Assembly (NCBI RefSeq): GCF_902686445.1
Contig: NC_062214.1
Coordinates: 52,921,177 to 52,985,176, forward strand
DNA: 64,000 nucleotides
From: Sciurus carolinensis
Taxonomy: Eukaryota; Chordata; Mammalia; Rodentia; Sciuridae
Direction of reading: 5' to 3'
Under the pieces are notes generated by a model. It worked only from the letters and a program-made list of their open reading frames with translations. It was not told the origin of the DNA and made no database searches. A program made the position numbers and the translations under genes. Shown piece by piece: positions 1 through 12,729 of the stretch; position 1 is the first letter of the stretch; each line of letters begins with the position of its first letter.

Positions 1-432
1 ATATTATTTGTTATAGTATTCTAATCCATATTAAATGTATTTATAATAAGAAATTACTTTGAAACTTAGTGATTTAAAGCAATACACATTTATTAATTCA
101 TTGTTTCTGTGGTTCTAGAATCATGCAATACCTGGATCCTTTGCCTCTGGGTCTTTATAGGAGCACAGTCATCTTAAGGCTTGATTAGAGAATTAGTCCA
201 CCTTTCAGCTTACTTAAGTAGTTGTTAGAAGGATCTAGTCCCTTATGGATTGTTGACTTCATTTCTTCATGAACTGTTAGCCAGAGCCTGTCCTAGGTTC
301 CTTGCCTCATGGAGCATAGAGCAATTCAAAACATGGCCACTGACCTCCTTAGAGCAAACAAGCAAGAAAGCAAGAGTCAGCAAGAGAGAAATCATGGTCT
401 TTTGAAACCTAACCTTAGAAATGACAGCCAGA

Positions 433-1046
433 GCCAGGTGTGGGGTTGCACACATGTAATCCCAGTGGCTTGGGAGGCTGAGGCAAGAGTAATCAAGAGT
501 TCAGAACCCACCTAAGCAACTTAGACCATGTTTTAGTCAGCTTTTTCCACTGCTGTGACTAAATGATCTGACCAGCACAATTATAGAGGAGGAAAGGTTT
601 ATTTCAGGACTCACGGTTTCAGAGGTCTTAGTCCACAGAAGGCTGGCTCCATTCCTCAGGGCTCCGTGTGAGGCAGAACATCATGACAGAAGAGAGTGGC
701 AGAGGGAAGCGGCTCCCCCCCATCAGGAAGCAGAGAGAGAGAGACTCCACTCTCCAGATACAAAATATATATCCCAATTCCAGTCTCCTCCAGCCACACC
801 CTATCATTTTAGTTAATCCCATCAGGAATTAATTCACTGATTGGGTTAAGACTCTTACAACCCAATCATTTCTCCTCTGAACCTTCCTGCATTGTCTCAC
901 ATAGGAGCTTTTGGGGGACACCTCACATCTAAACTATAACAGACCATCACTTAGTTTGAAAATAAAATATAAAAAAGGCTGGAGATGTGACTCAGTGGTT
1001 AAGCACCCTTCAATCCCCAGTACCAAAAAAAAAAAAAAAAAAAAAA
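433..1046 (+). mobile_element. B1-dID SINE split by the LTR
   Basis: Left part at 433-528 (7SL/B1-like, CCAGGTGTGG ... GTAATCCCAG). Right part at 947-1024 (ID-like, GGCTGGAGATGTGACTCAGT), then a poly(A) tail at 1025-1046. The two halves read as one typical squirrel composite SINE once the LTR and one GACCA are removed. Confidence 0.8.
529..941 (-). mobile_element. Solo MaLR LTR (MST type), with 5-bp TSD
   Basis: A full LTR starting TG and ending CA, in reverse orientation. It resembles MSTA/MSTB LTRs of the non-autonomous ERVL-MaLR group, including the CTC/GAG-rich core and a TTTATT that is the LTR poly(A) signal in reverse. It is flanked by the 5-base duplication GACCA at 524-528 and 942-946. 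It has no internal region, so it is a solo LTR left by recombination. It sits inside a SINE (433-528 and 947-1046). Confidence 0.85.
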
Positions 1047-1380
1047 GTCACTTTTCCTATGTTCCATTTATTAAGAGTAAGTAACTAGGTCCAACCCACA
1101 CTAAGAGGGAATTTTCGCAAAGCTATGAATGCTAGGAATGGGGAACCATTTTAGAAACAGCCTCCCACACCCCCACAAACAACATTCTTTGGATTATCTC
1201 ATCTTGACTTTTAATACAGGCAAATGCATCTCTTCTCAGTGGTCATTTATACCCCTCTCTATCCTGGTACATTTTCAGCTTTTTTCTGCTGCAGTTGCCA
1301 CAGCATCAAATGGCCCTCTTGGACTTAAGACAACCTCATACTGTCTCTAGTTAATGCTCCATGAAAACTCACATTCTTAT

Positions 1381-2850
1381 TTTTTTTTTATTAATTTTTT
1401 TTTATTTTTACAGACACATTTTGATTCATTGTACACAAATGGGGTACAACTTTTCATTTCTATGGTTGTACACAATGTATATTCACGCCATTCATGTAAT
1501 CATACATATATAGAGAGTAATACTGTTTCATTCTACTATTTTTCCATCCCCACTCCTTCCCACCCCTTTTGCCTCTACACCATCCAAAGTTCCTTCATTC
1601 TTCTCTTCCCCCTGCCACCCGCCTCATTATATATTGTCATGCACTTATCAGAGAAAACATTTGGCCTTTGGTTTTTTGGGCTTGGCCTATTTCACTTAGC
1701 ATATTTTCCAACTTCATCCATTTACCAGCAAATGCCATAATTTTATTCTTCTTTATGGCTGAGTAATATTCCATTGTGTATATATACCTCAGTTTCTTTA
1801 TCCATTCGTCAGATGAAAGGCATCTAGGTTGGTTCCACAATCTAGCTATTGTGAATTGAGCTGCTGTGAACATTGATGTGGCTGCATCACTGTAGTATGC
1901 TGATTTTAAGTCCTTTGGGTATGGAATAGCTGGGTCAAATGGTGGGTCCATTCCAAGCTTTCTGAGGAATCTCCATACTGCTTTCCAGAGTGGTTGTACC
2001 AATTTGCAACTCCACCAGCAATGTATGAGTGTGCCTTTTTCCCCACATCCACGCCAACACTTATTATCGCTTGTGTTCTTGATAATAGCCATTGTAATTG
2101 GAGTTAGATGAAATCTTAGGGTGGTTTTAATTTGCATTTCTCTAATTACTAGGGGTGATGAGCATTTTTTCATATATTTGTTGATCACCTGTATATGTTC
2201 TTCTGTGAAGTGTCTGCCCAGTTCCTTCACTCATTTATTGATTGGGTTCTTTGTATTTTGGATGTAAAGTTTTTTAAGTTCTTTATAAACTTTGGAGATG
2301 AGTACTCTGTCTGAAGTATGTGTGGAAAAGATTTTCTCCCACTCTGTAGGCTCTCTTTTCACATTGTTGATTGTTTCCTGTGCTGAGAAAAAACTTTTTA
2401 GTTTGAATCTATCCCATTTATTGATTCTTGCTTTTATTTCTTGTGCTATGGGGGTCTTGTTAAGGAAGACTGATCCTAAGCCAACATGTTGGAGATTTGG
2501 ACCTACTTTTTCTTCTATTTGGTGTAGGGTCTCAGGTCTAATTCCCAGATCCTTGATCCATTTTGAGTTGAGTTTTGTACAGGGTGAGAGATAGGGGTTT
2601 ATTTTTATTTTACTGCATATGAATTTCCAGTTTTCCCAGCACCATTTGTTGAAGAGGCTATCTTTTCTCCATTGTAAGTTTTTGGCACCCTTGTGTAGTA
2701 TGAGGTTACTGTACTAATGTGGGTATGTCTCTGTGTCTTCTGTCCTGTACCATTGATCTACCTGTCTGTTTTGGTGCCCGTACCATGCTGTTTTTGTTAT
2801 TATTACCCTACAGTAGAGTTTAAGGTCTGGTATAGTGATACCTCCTGCAT
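1381..2850 (-). mobile_element. 5'-truncated LINE-1 (ORF2 3' end) with TSD
   Basis: Minus-strand L1. The C-terminal part of ORF2 can be read, including the motifs [28 protein letters not shown] and [15 protein letters not shown] in one open frame (2230-1637), and [16 protein letters not shown] nearer 2850. The A-rich tail appears as T at 1381 onward. The near-identical flanks 1363-1380 and 2851-2868 (sharing ACTCACATT) are the target-site duplication. A frameshift separates the two ORF2 parts, so it is dead. Confidence 0.88.
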
Positions 2851-3312
2851 GAAGACTCACATTATTTATAAGAAACTGGAAGTGCAAGCCATACTCAGGG
2901 TGGTCAACATCCATTTCACTCTGCTATCAGAGCACCTAACCAGAAAATCCTGTACTCTTTCTCAAGATTTCTCAGGGTTGAGAAAAAACACCAGCCTTCT
3001 GTGACTTCCAAGTTCTAGAAGACATGTCTTAAGCTCTCCAAAGTGAAGTTGCCTTCAATAAGTTGAAGTCCTTGGGGAATAGGGGTCTGAGACCCATAAC
3101 ATACCAAAAATCTTCTTAATAATTCCCAACTCTTTTGCCCTCTCAGTCATGTTTGTTATACTAGAGCTAGTTTAAAAGGGTTTTAACTGCATTATTTGCT
3201 AGTTGGCATGGGGTTACCTCTTTGGGGAGCATATTATATATATATTTTGAATCTTCAGCTAAAATTGACACTGAAATAGTTTTGTATTGACATCTTGTTT
3301 CATCTGCTGTTT

Positions 3313-3361
3313 GCCTTCTTCCTGCTGTTTGAGGGCTGCCTTCTTCCTGCTGTTTGAGGGC
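3313..3361. repeat. Tandem duplication, period 25
   Basis: Two adjacent nearly perfect copies of a unit starting GCCTTCTTCCTGCTGTTTGA. Short, with no coding context. Confidence 0.85.
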
Positions 3362-4389
3362 ATTTGCCTTGGGCACTTTCCTAAAGTCACTATAAGAAGA
3401 AAAGTTGTTACTAATTTATTAAACCAAACATGGAACCTAACAAAGAAAAATGGAGAAAAGATTAATACAGAATGGAAAAGGGAAGGGGAGAAGAGAGGAA
3501 AATATTAAATATCTTGTTTCAGATTAGAATAAATATTACCTTAATATTGTATAAATATTGTTTTAATAGTGTTTTTGAAATATTTAAAGCGCTTCTAGAA
3601 TTTTAGTGGAAGTATTTGAGTTATAATTTATAGAAAAACACTATACACAGAGAAAATAGGCACTAAAAAGCCAGATATTTTATTATAAGCCTAAATGTTT
3701 TTCATTTGAATAAACTTCAGCAATATAATGTTCATAAGACACTGACGTAACATAGAAGAGAAAGCAAAATAAAACCCCAAAATGGAAAGATGTGTTTACC
3801 AGATTTGAATAAAACAAATACTGAGGTGGCAGTCTTTAGGTCAACGTGTTGTATTTTTGACACAAAAAATAAATAGAAGATGTGAACAAGTGTTGTGAAC
3901 TGGATTCACAAGTGTCAGAAATTAGCTTTACATAATCCCTTTGCTTTAAATTTTTTGGTGGGGGAGGAGGCAGGGGTTGGAAGATCTGAATAAAGCCGTA
4001 AATTCTCTCATAAAATGTACTATGTAAAATCTTGCATGTAATTAGGCAGATTTCACTGGAGGAGGGCCAGCTAGGGATCCCTACTGGGAAGATGGGAAAG
4101 TAATGGTTAAAGTTCTGAGAACAAAATGTTCCTAGAAATTCAAGCCAGATTTGGAACTGGATACTTCCAGCAAACTCTGCAAAAGGTGAGCAAAAGTGCT
4201 CTTTCTATCCAATGATACCTGCTCTTTAGAGGGCCTATTTAAAGGAAAAGCCCTCAGCAAACGTAGGCAACAGGGTATGACATATTAGTCATTCTTTAAT
4301 AAGAATCCCTTTCTACAGTTCTTTTGAGTCTACCTTTTTCTGGGATAGACCCTATGCATCTGTGTTTTTATTGATGTGCATTTTTTTTA

Positions 4390-4880
4390 AATTGTTTTTA
4401 ATTTCAGAAGAAAATGTAATTTTATAACACTACCACACCTATGCCACAGAGGTAACTGGTGCTCATAGTTCAATGTATCCCATTCCTAATATTTTTCTAT
4501 GCTTATATGATTTACCATTTTTTACTTTGAAGTTTGCTCTTTTTACTTGTCCTTGCTCTATCATTAGCTTTCCAAGTCAATAGATCTTGACTATGTGATA
4601 TGCAATAGTATACACCATAATTTAGTTAACTATTCCTACACTGATAGCCCTTTAGTTATTTCTTCTTTTGGCAGGAGAGTTTCAGTGAACATTTTGGTTT
4701 GTTTATTGTCATATATTCAGGCTCTATTTTCACAAAATAGATTGTTTTGTAGAAGTGGAATTGTTAGGCCATGTGGTATGTTTTAAGTTTTATATATAAA
4801 CAGTCATATCAACTTCTTAAATATTTGTAGCAATTTATATTACCAGTAATTTTTTATGTGAGTGTCCATTTTCTATACCT
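4390..4880. mobile_element. Old LINE-like remnant
   Basis: AT-rich stretch reminiscent of old L1/HAL1 3' ends. It resembles the stretch at 28640-29640 in phrases such as GTGGAATTGTTAGGCCATGT. Weak, without a database comparison. Confidence 0.35.
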
Positions 4881-5184
4881 GACATTAGGCATATTTCTAG
4901 GTTAAGAAAATAATTCATCAAAACCAAAAAAATATTGCTAGGGTAGATACAGGAGAATTCTTTTGGTAATCTTAAAATAGGAAGGGCCTTTTAAGCAAGG
5001 TACAAACCCATAGTCGTAAAGGAAAAATATACATAAAAAATAATTTTTGCTAGCAAAAGTAAATATAACAAAAGTCATGAAATGATAAATTTTGAAAAAC
5101 ATTTGTAATATAATAGAAAAGGGGCTGGTGTCTATTTTATGTAAGTATGTATATAGAGAAGGCACCCATCATATGCCATAAGAT

Positions 5185-5640
5185 GTTTTAGTTAACAACT
5201 GGCCACACATATGATGATGGTCTCATATGATTATAAGACAGCTAAAAAATTCCTGTTACCTAGTGATACTATGGCATAATGCATTATGTGTTTGTGATGA
5301 TGCCAGTTGTATAGAAGTATAACACATAGTATTATGTATAGTACATAATATTTGATAACAAACAAGTTACTGGTTTATGTATTATAATTTTATCATTAGA
5401 GTGTTCTACTTATAAAAAGAAGTGTACTATTAAACAGTATGCTGTTACACCAGCAGCAGCCTTCTACATTTCATGTTTAGCACATCTCTTGATGGTATCA
5501 TTTCTCTCTCATGCTTGATTTAATCTATTGTTTTATTTATCATGGCCCTAGAAGCATTAGGTTATGCCATACACACACACCTTGTAGTGTAGGCATGTAG
5601 TAGATTATACCATCTAGGTCTGTTTAAGTATAGTCTATGA
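5185..5640. mobile_element. Tigger-type DNA transposon remnant
   Basis: Matches the known non-autonomous Tigger (pogo) pattern at both ends: GTTAACAACTGGCCACACAT at the start and the GTAGTAGATTATACCATCTA run with TATAGTCTATGA at the end. Diverged, with an internal part replaced or lost. Confidence 0.6.
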
Positions 5641-5702
5641 TACTGGAATAAAGATGAAATTACCAAAAGATGCTTTTTTCAGAACATGTTAAGAAATGCA
5701 TG

Positions 5703-5732
5703 GTCTGGTGTGTGTGTGTATGTGTGTGTGTA
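5703..5732. repeat. (TG)n microsatellite
   Basis: Interrupted TG run, followed by a TACA/TGCA-rich tail. Confidence 0.8.
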
Positions 5733-5754
5733 CATACATACATGCATATGTACA

Positions 5755-6046
5755 TCCTTCTGTGTCCGTGGGTTCTGCATCCTCTAGTTTAACCAGAAAT
5801 ATTCAGAAAAATAATTGCATCTATACCAAATATTATTCCTCAAACAATACGGTGTAAGAACTATATGCATTTACCTTGTATTAGGTATAATAAGTAACCT
5901 AGAGATGATTTAAAGTATATGGGAAGAATGTATGTAGGTTATATACAACTGCCAAATCATTTTATGTAAAGGACATGATCATCCACAGATTTTGGTATCA
6001 AAGTAGGGTCCTAGAACCAACCCCCCCATGGATACCAAAGGACAAC
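5755..6046 (-). mobile_element. Tigger-type DNA transposon remnant
   Basis: Inverse orientation of the element at 42766-43090. It has the CCGTGGGTTCTGCATCC start and the GGTCCTAGAACCAACCCCCC ... GGATACCAAAGGACAACT end typical of these pogo-like repeats. A (TA)n run follows at 6047-6069. Confidence 0.6.
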
Positions 6047-7684
6047 TATATATATATATATATATATAAATAAACAAAATGAGCTTTTACAGATCAATAA
6101 CAAAACACCAGGAAAAATGCCCAGAAAACTGGGCACTGGTAGCCATGTAACATACTAATGAGAGACTGTAAATCATCTGGCCTATCTCCTATATAAAGTC
6201 TGCTAGGAGTTAAAAGCACTGAGTTCTGAGTATATCATGACCTCTCAAAACTATAATCTTTTAAAGATAAAGATGTCAGTGTTTTTCAAGGTCTCATCAA
6301 ATGAAAAAATGTCCTTATGAAATTTAAACTAATAGATGATGGTTTTTGTATACTGACGACAACTAGGGACTGATATTCCAGACATTTTTGCAAAATGCCA
6401 CATTGAAAGGTGTTTCCATAGCATCATGTTTGCAGTTCTTTCAACATCGTTCTTTTCAAATATTATATTAATATTTAAACTAAATATACTTACTTTAAAA
6501 AATATTCTTTCCCTTTTCTCTTGTCCACCTTTCATTTTTTCCATAGTATGCTTTTCCCCTGCTTCTCCTACACTATTTGACTTGTACAGACTTGTCTTTA
6601 TCTGAGTTCATATTTATAACAAAAATTACAAGTTTGCTCCCTTTCCCCATCTGTTTACCATAACTCATAAACTTTTATAGCCAAACTGGTTATTTTATTA
6701 TTTTAACATAGTAAATCAAATTCTAATTTTATGCTCATATTTGACGTTAATGGATTCAAAAATTTTCCTTTTTTATCTTATTTTTAAAAATCTTTCAAAA
6801 TTTAGGCAGCTCTGGCAAATTTTTAAGATTTCATTGCATATTTCCAGACTATGCAGTTTTATAGTACAAAGCAAGTAAATTTCCCTTTCCACAAACCCAT
6901 AATTTTCAGTGTTCATCTGAGTTTTGTCCTTTATCATCCTCTTTTACATTTTGGAAAAACCCAAATACTTTAAAGACAAAACTAACCTTTTTCTCATTGA
7001 TAAAACACTTTGCATATGTGGTACTTTATGCCACTGTTGTTTTTAGTATTGTCTTAATCTTCATATTAATTATAGCTTACCCCAAAATAGCTTCCGTTTC
7101 ACAAAATGTTTAATAATTGAGAAATTTCCATCATGTAATAACATCTTTTTCTATACTTTCTTAAATGGCAAAGTAGCTACTATATAACAAAAATTAAAAT
7201 AAAAAATATGTATTAAACTACTCTTGGTAACCAGCATTTCAGTATTCATACTTCAAATTAATTAATATGCAAAGATTACTAATAATTAACTAAATTTAGC
7301 ATCAAAACAGGAGCTTAACATTAACGAGCAATATTGGAAATTATGTTTAATAATATACCACAGAAATATAATTATTGTTGGTAACAAAAATGTTGTCAGA
7401 ATTGAATTCAGGTTTACTTGCCTTAACCCTAAACATTATTTTGAAGTACTATCAACAGTATAAGATATTTAAGAGATTCAAATGTAATTAGTGTCTTCAC
7501 AAGAAAACAAATCTTATTTTAAAAACTGAACAATTTTTTATATTGTACTCCACAATGATCAAATCCAAAGACAAGCTGGTTTTAGACCAAAATTATCAAA
7601 AATCTGATTTGTTCAAGAATTGACTTTTAGTACTTGAATTTTCTTTTATAGAAATGCTTGTGATTATCAGTTTTTATTAAAACA

Positions 7685-7775
7685 TTTTTTTTTTTCTTTT
7701 CATTGTATTGGGAATTGAACCCAGGGCCTTGCTCATTGTAGGCAAGTATTCCATCACTGAGCTACATCCCTAGCC
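7685..7775 (-). mobile_element. ID-type SINE fragment
   Basis: Reverse ID body (ATTGAACCCAGGGCCTTG ... GAGCTACATCCC) preceded by a T run, which is its A tail reversed. Confidence 0.7.
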
Positions 7776-8445
7776 TTGAGGGTATGTTTCCCTAAAGACC
7801 TTCATATTAGTATAATATAGTGTTCCTTTAATTTAAAAAAAAGTTTTGACACTTTGTAAATTTTTTTAAGTATTAGAAAACCGCTTGCACTGATGCATTT
7901 TGCAGTCTCAGTATAAAATCCTACAAATTTAAAGGAGTCTAATGTTAATCACCAAGAAATACAGGCAACCATCCATAAGAACCACAGCCAGAGCTTGAAA
8001 TGTCTTAAAATATTCCTTAAAATCATCTGAAGTTTTCTTAAAACATGGACTTGGGGCCCTAACCCTCAACAGTGGCCTGAGTCAATAGATCTTGAGCTAG
8101 ACTGAGAATGACATTTCTAATGAGTCCCCAGTGACACTGACAGAGAATGTTCAGGGATGAAACAGACTAGATTTTCTGAAGAAGATGAAGCGCATCCCTC
8201 TAGGCCTCAGTCCTTGGACTGCAGATTGGCAAACTCTAAGGGGCATGATGGCCTTAGTTTCTAACTGATACCTCCTGAGTGTCTCTCTAGTGAGCAGAGC
8301 AATCCAACCAACAAACAACAAAAAACTCAACCACATTTAAAGTATTCAAAATTCAGTTTTTATATCCTGACGGATTATATTCCTTTATATCGATTTTTGT
8401 AAATCCTGTTAGTATCTACAAACCAATAAAAACAGAGCTCCTTTA

Positions 8446-8572
8446 AAAAAAAATTTAGTTGCAGATGAACACAATACCTCTATTTTATTTATTTATGTGG
8501 TGCTGAGGATCAACCCCAGTGCCTCTCACATGCAAGGCAAGCACTCCACCAGCTGAGCTACAGCCCATCCCA
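8446..8572 (-). mobile_element. ID-derived SINE with T-rich tail
   Basis: Reverse copy of the common squirrel SINE. Flanks GAGCTCCTTTA (8435-8445) and GAGGTCCTTTA (8573-8583) are a 10/11 target-site duplication. Confidence 0.8.
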
Positions 8573-9071
8573 GAGGTCCTTTATAATATCCTTTCTAGAA
8601 GTAGGAAGATATTTCACACTCAGACAAGGGTAAAGACCTTCTCAAATACAGTCACATAGAATAATGTCAGGTTCTACAGCAGGATGCACATATCAATCTA
8701 GATTTCAAAGGACTCTTCTTCCAGGAGAAGCAAGACATATTCCTCTACAAACTAGAAGACTAATGTATCAGACTCTGTCATGTCACAACCCAACAAAGAA
8801 TAGGTCCCCATTGTTGGAATAATTTATTAACAGTTCAGAACCAGAATGAGAACCAAACCAAATATAGCTATGAACCTAAAACAAAAATAAAAATACTATA
8901 TCAGGAAAATAGAAACAGTAGAAAACAAAAGCTCAATAAAGGTAAAAGTTCTTTTGCCGCTGGGTGTTCACTTTGGAGTACCTTTAATTGGCTTAGGAAA
9001 ATGTATCTACTTGAAACATAGTGGTGTACTTCCAAACTTGTCAGATATTTTCAAGTAAGTTAAAGCCAGAC

Positions 9072-9286
9072 TCATGCTGCACTTGGTGGTGCACGCCTAT
9101 AATCCCTGCATCTCAATGAGGTAGGAAGATCTTGAGTTCAAAGCCAGCCTCAGCAATGGCGAGGCACTAAGCAACTCAGTGAGACCCTGTCTCTAAATAA
9201 AATACAAAATAGGGCTAGGGATGTGGCTCAGTGGTTGAGTGCCCTGTGCCCCTGAGTTCAATCCCAGAACCCCCCAAAAAAAAAAA
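9072..9286 (+). mobile_element. B1-dID composite SINE
   Basis: Near full-length: 7SL-like left half (GGTGGTGCACGCCTATAATC), a GACCCTGTCTCTAAAT linker, ID-like right half (AGGGATGTGGCTCAGTGG) and an A tail. Confidence 0.85.
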
Positions 9287-9343
9287 TGCCAGGCTGACAG
9301 ACTCATAAAAATATAAAGTGGATGCATGTCCAAACATTTTTTT

Positions 9344-9470
9344 AAAAAATTTTAAGTTGTAGGTGGATACAATACCTTTCTTTATTTTATGTGGTGCTCC
9401 TTAGCCAAACCCAATGCCTCATATGTGCTAGGCAAGCACTCTACCACTGAGCTAGCTACAACCCAACCCC
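9344..9470 (-). mobile_element. ID-derived SINE with T-rich tail
   Basis: Reverse copy, older than its neighbours: the ID A and B boxes are changed but readable (GCAAGCACTCTACCACTGAG). Confidence 0.75.
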
Positions 9471-11144
9471 AATGTCCAAACATTAATTAATTTACTTATG
9501 AGGGATCCAGCATAATGCTAAGACCGTTGTCTTATTTTTTTATATTATTTATTGGCAAGAGTACAAACTCAAATATTCAAAGAGGCCAGGCAAGCAGTAG
9601 GAGTAAGAAAAGAAGGCATTTACAACATTACAGAGAGTGGTAGGAACAAACTTGAGAACAGGTACTCTATCTGAAGATGGTTCTACAACAGGATGCTGAT
9701 GGTAGAGCTAATTGTTACTGTGTCAGAAGGCCAGCTTGTGTTGCTGGGTTTTCTCATCTTCATGCTTTTTTCACAGAAGCTATTGATCTGGATTTCAATA
9801 TGAATCTTCTAGTTTTTAAGTGGTTGGTTAACTAATTCTGTTTTGTTTAAAAAACAATGTGTGAGCCAAATAAACATATCTTCAGGCCAGAAATGGCTTG
9901 AGAACACCAGTTGCAAACTCTGCTGTAGATACTAGTTATAAAACAATTATAGCAAAAAGAGAATTTAACCAGAAATTGTTTCTCCTTAAAAATTTTAAGT
10001 TTTTTTGTTGTTTTTTAAAAGGTACGTGATGTGGTGGTGTTTTAGGCAACTAGTATTCAGTCAGGGCCTACCATGTACAGAACTATATGCATTTCCATTT
10101 TAAGTTCCGTTTTGTCAATTTAAAATATTCATGTTCTGAAGATCTGTTTTATAACAATTAAAATATACTGAACTATACATTTTTAAAATACTTATGATGG
10201 TAATTTTTTTTTTTGCGCAATTTCTAGATTTTATATATTGTCATACTCATTTCAAGTTGTTTTTGTGGCACGGTGTTTAATGTTACACATACAAGGTTTT
10301 TACAGAATTTCTACAGTAGGTAACAGTAAGTTGTTCACTGAATGTGAAACTTTCTTGGGAGTAGAGTGTACCAATAATTAAAGTAGGAAACAAAAACAGA
10401 TTAAGAGGAAATTAGTTCCATTTTAGCCAACCCATGGAATTTCAGGACTTGAAGGGAATCTCGAGGTTACCTAGCCAATCATCTCATTTACAGATGTGAA
10501 TGTGAAGGCCCCAAGAGGTTATGTGAATTTAAATCAAAAGCAAGACTTAATTACAATTTCTAGACTCAAGGCCCACTCTTTTCTCAGTATGCCAGAGCAT
10601 CTTGCTCTGGACACATGGTTCATTCTATTCAAAGGTGAATTGTGACGGCACAGTAATCCATAAGCTGTTACTATGTGTTAGTTAAGAGGGCCTACAGACT
10701 TCTTCAAGAGAATGGTACCAGACCCTTTTCCTTACTCTTAACTACAAGTGTGTCTCTTTTCCTATGGATCCTTTCCTGGGGTTTTAAGCTGCTTATAGAA
10801 CCTGTAAGTGGACAAGGTTAACTACACATTTGAAATTTCATGCCTAGAGTTCAACAGGAAAGGTTAGGGTTGCAAATGGCAGATTTGTGAGATCATCATA
10901 GTAATGGCAAAAATTGAAATTATTTAAATAAATGGGATTTCTTAGAAAAGAGTTCAAGAGGGGATAAAAATCTTGGAATAAGACCTAGAGAAACATCCAA
11001 AATTATCGGGAGAGTAGGAGGAGGACAAAGAAACAGACTGGTGAAAGTAGTTAGGAAAGAAGAGAACAGTAGAGTACTACTGTAGAGACCAAAGAAGGAA
11101 GAATATTAATGAGGAGGTTTTTGAGAATAATAAGGGCGTATCTT

Positions 11145-11455
11145 AATCTGATTGTGCTGCTATAGCAAAATACCTGAGTCTTGGTAATTTATGAAGATCA
11201 GAAATTATTCTCCTCATAGTTGGGGTGTCACGAAGTCCAATATCAAGGCACCAGCATCTAGTGAGCCTTTTTTCTGCATCCTCTCATGGCAGGAATAATA
11301 GGACAAGAGAGAACCAACTCCCTCCATCAAACTCCTTTATAAGGACACCTAGCCCTTACACTCTGGAGAAGTTCTAATGGCCTAATCACCTCTTAATTCT
11401 ATCCCAATGTCAGCACCTAAATTTTGGCCACATCAAAAACATAGTAGGGCTATAA
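11145..11455 (-). mobile_element. MaLR-type LTR remnant
   Basis: Reverse orientation. It shows GCTGCTATAGCAAAATACCT, a GGCACCAGCATCTAGTGAG core and a TAATCACCTCTTAATTC end region. Diverged, with both ends unclear. Confidence 0.6.
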
Positions 11456-12436
11456 GAAGGGAAAGGAATAGGGACTGGGAAGGAGAACATTATTGGTGAC
11501 TGTTGAGAAATGACTTTTGTATAGTGGTGGTGGTAATAGAGTAGATGCCTTGGATGAGAAGAAAATGGGAGGTAAAGTAGAAACCATCATATCTCTATAC
11601 TTATTTTCTTAGGAAATTTGTATAATAAGAAAGATAGTTTAATATGGAGACAAAGTCAATGGAAGATTTGGGGATAAGAAGATATGAACATTTTACTTTA
11701 TACATTTATTCAACCATCCTCTAACAAATACTTGAAAGCAACCAAACGTTTTGGTAACACTTTTTAACTTTATTTAATTCACATTAACTTTGTGTTGTTA
11801 TGTATAGAAAATATACTTATTTAGTGCCTATAGTAATACTGGTTGCTTTTTAAATTCTTCATATAATACTTGTATTTATTTTAACTGATTGTAAATTGGT
11901 GAGAGTTTGCTCTAACTTAATGAATCTTTAAAGTAGTTTATTATAGAAAGGGTTACATAATCTTGGTTATTATTTTAGGTAAGACTTCAGCATTTTTTTT
12001 TCTTTCCACTTTTTTATTGGTGCATGATAGTTGTACATATGATGGAATTTTCACATTTTGATGCATGCAGCCAATGTAACTATAATTTAGCCAATATCAC
12101 TCCCTAGTAGACTTTAACAGTTTTAAGAATGATTTGCTTAGCCATCCTGAACCAAATATTTATGTTCAGTTTTAATACCAGTATCTTTTGATACATAATC
12201 AGATTATAGATATATATAATATATATTATATATATTATATGTATGTGTATGTAGATTGAGTGATTGCTATAGCTCCTTTGATTATATTCTGGTAGTTGCT
12301 TAAGAGTTAACAGTATATGTCTTAAATATGTCATTATCTATTTAGATACACTATTTTGCTCATTTATACTTTCACAGCCTAGTACTTGTATGCTTCCCCT
12401 TTTGCTTCCTACCTGTGCATTTCCAACTTCACAGTT

Positions 12437-12716
12437 GTCTATGATCTGAATGTGTTGCACCCCAAAATTCAGTGTGGAACCTTAATCCCATTGCAATGAC
12501 ATTAAGAAAATGGGGCTTTTAGGAGGTAAGTATGGTCATGAAAATGGATCTTCCCAAATGGGATTAGAAAAGAGGTGACAGAGGTTTGCCTCTTCTACCA
12601 AGTGAGGACAAAACAAAAAAGTTGGCAGTCTGCAAACCAGAAGAGGACCTTCACCCGAAGCCAAAATGCTGGCATCTAATCTTGGACTTCCAGGCCTCCA
12701 GAACTGTGATTAAATT
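12437..12716 (+). mobile_element. MaLR-type (MLT1-like) LTR remnant
   Basis: Forward orientation: TGATCTGAATGTGTTGCACC, AATGACATTAAGAAAATGGG, and GGACTTCCAGGCCTCCAGAA before an A/T-rich end. It abuts an old L1. Confidence 0.6.
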
Positions 12717-12729
12717 TTTTTTTTATTAT

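Noticed and set aside
1354..1740. 128-codon open frame on the + strand
   Set aside because: It is the antisense of the L1 3' end.
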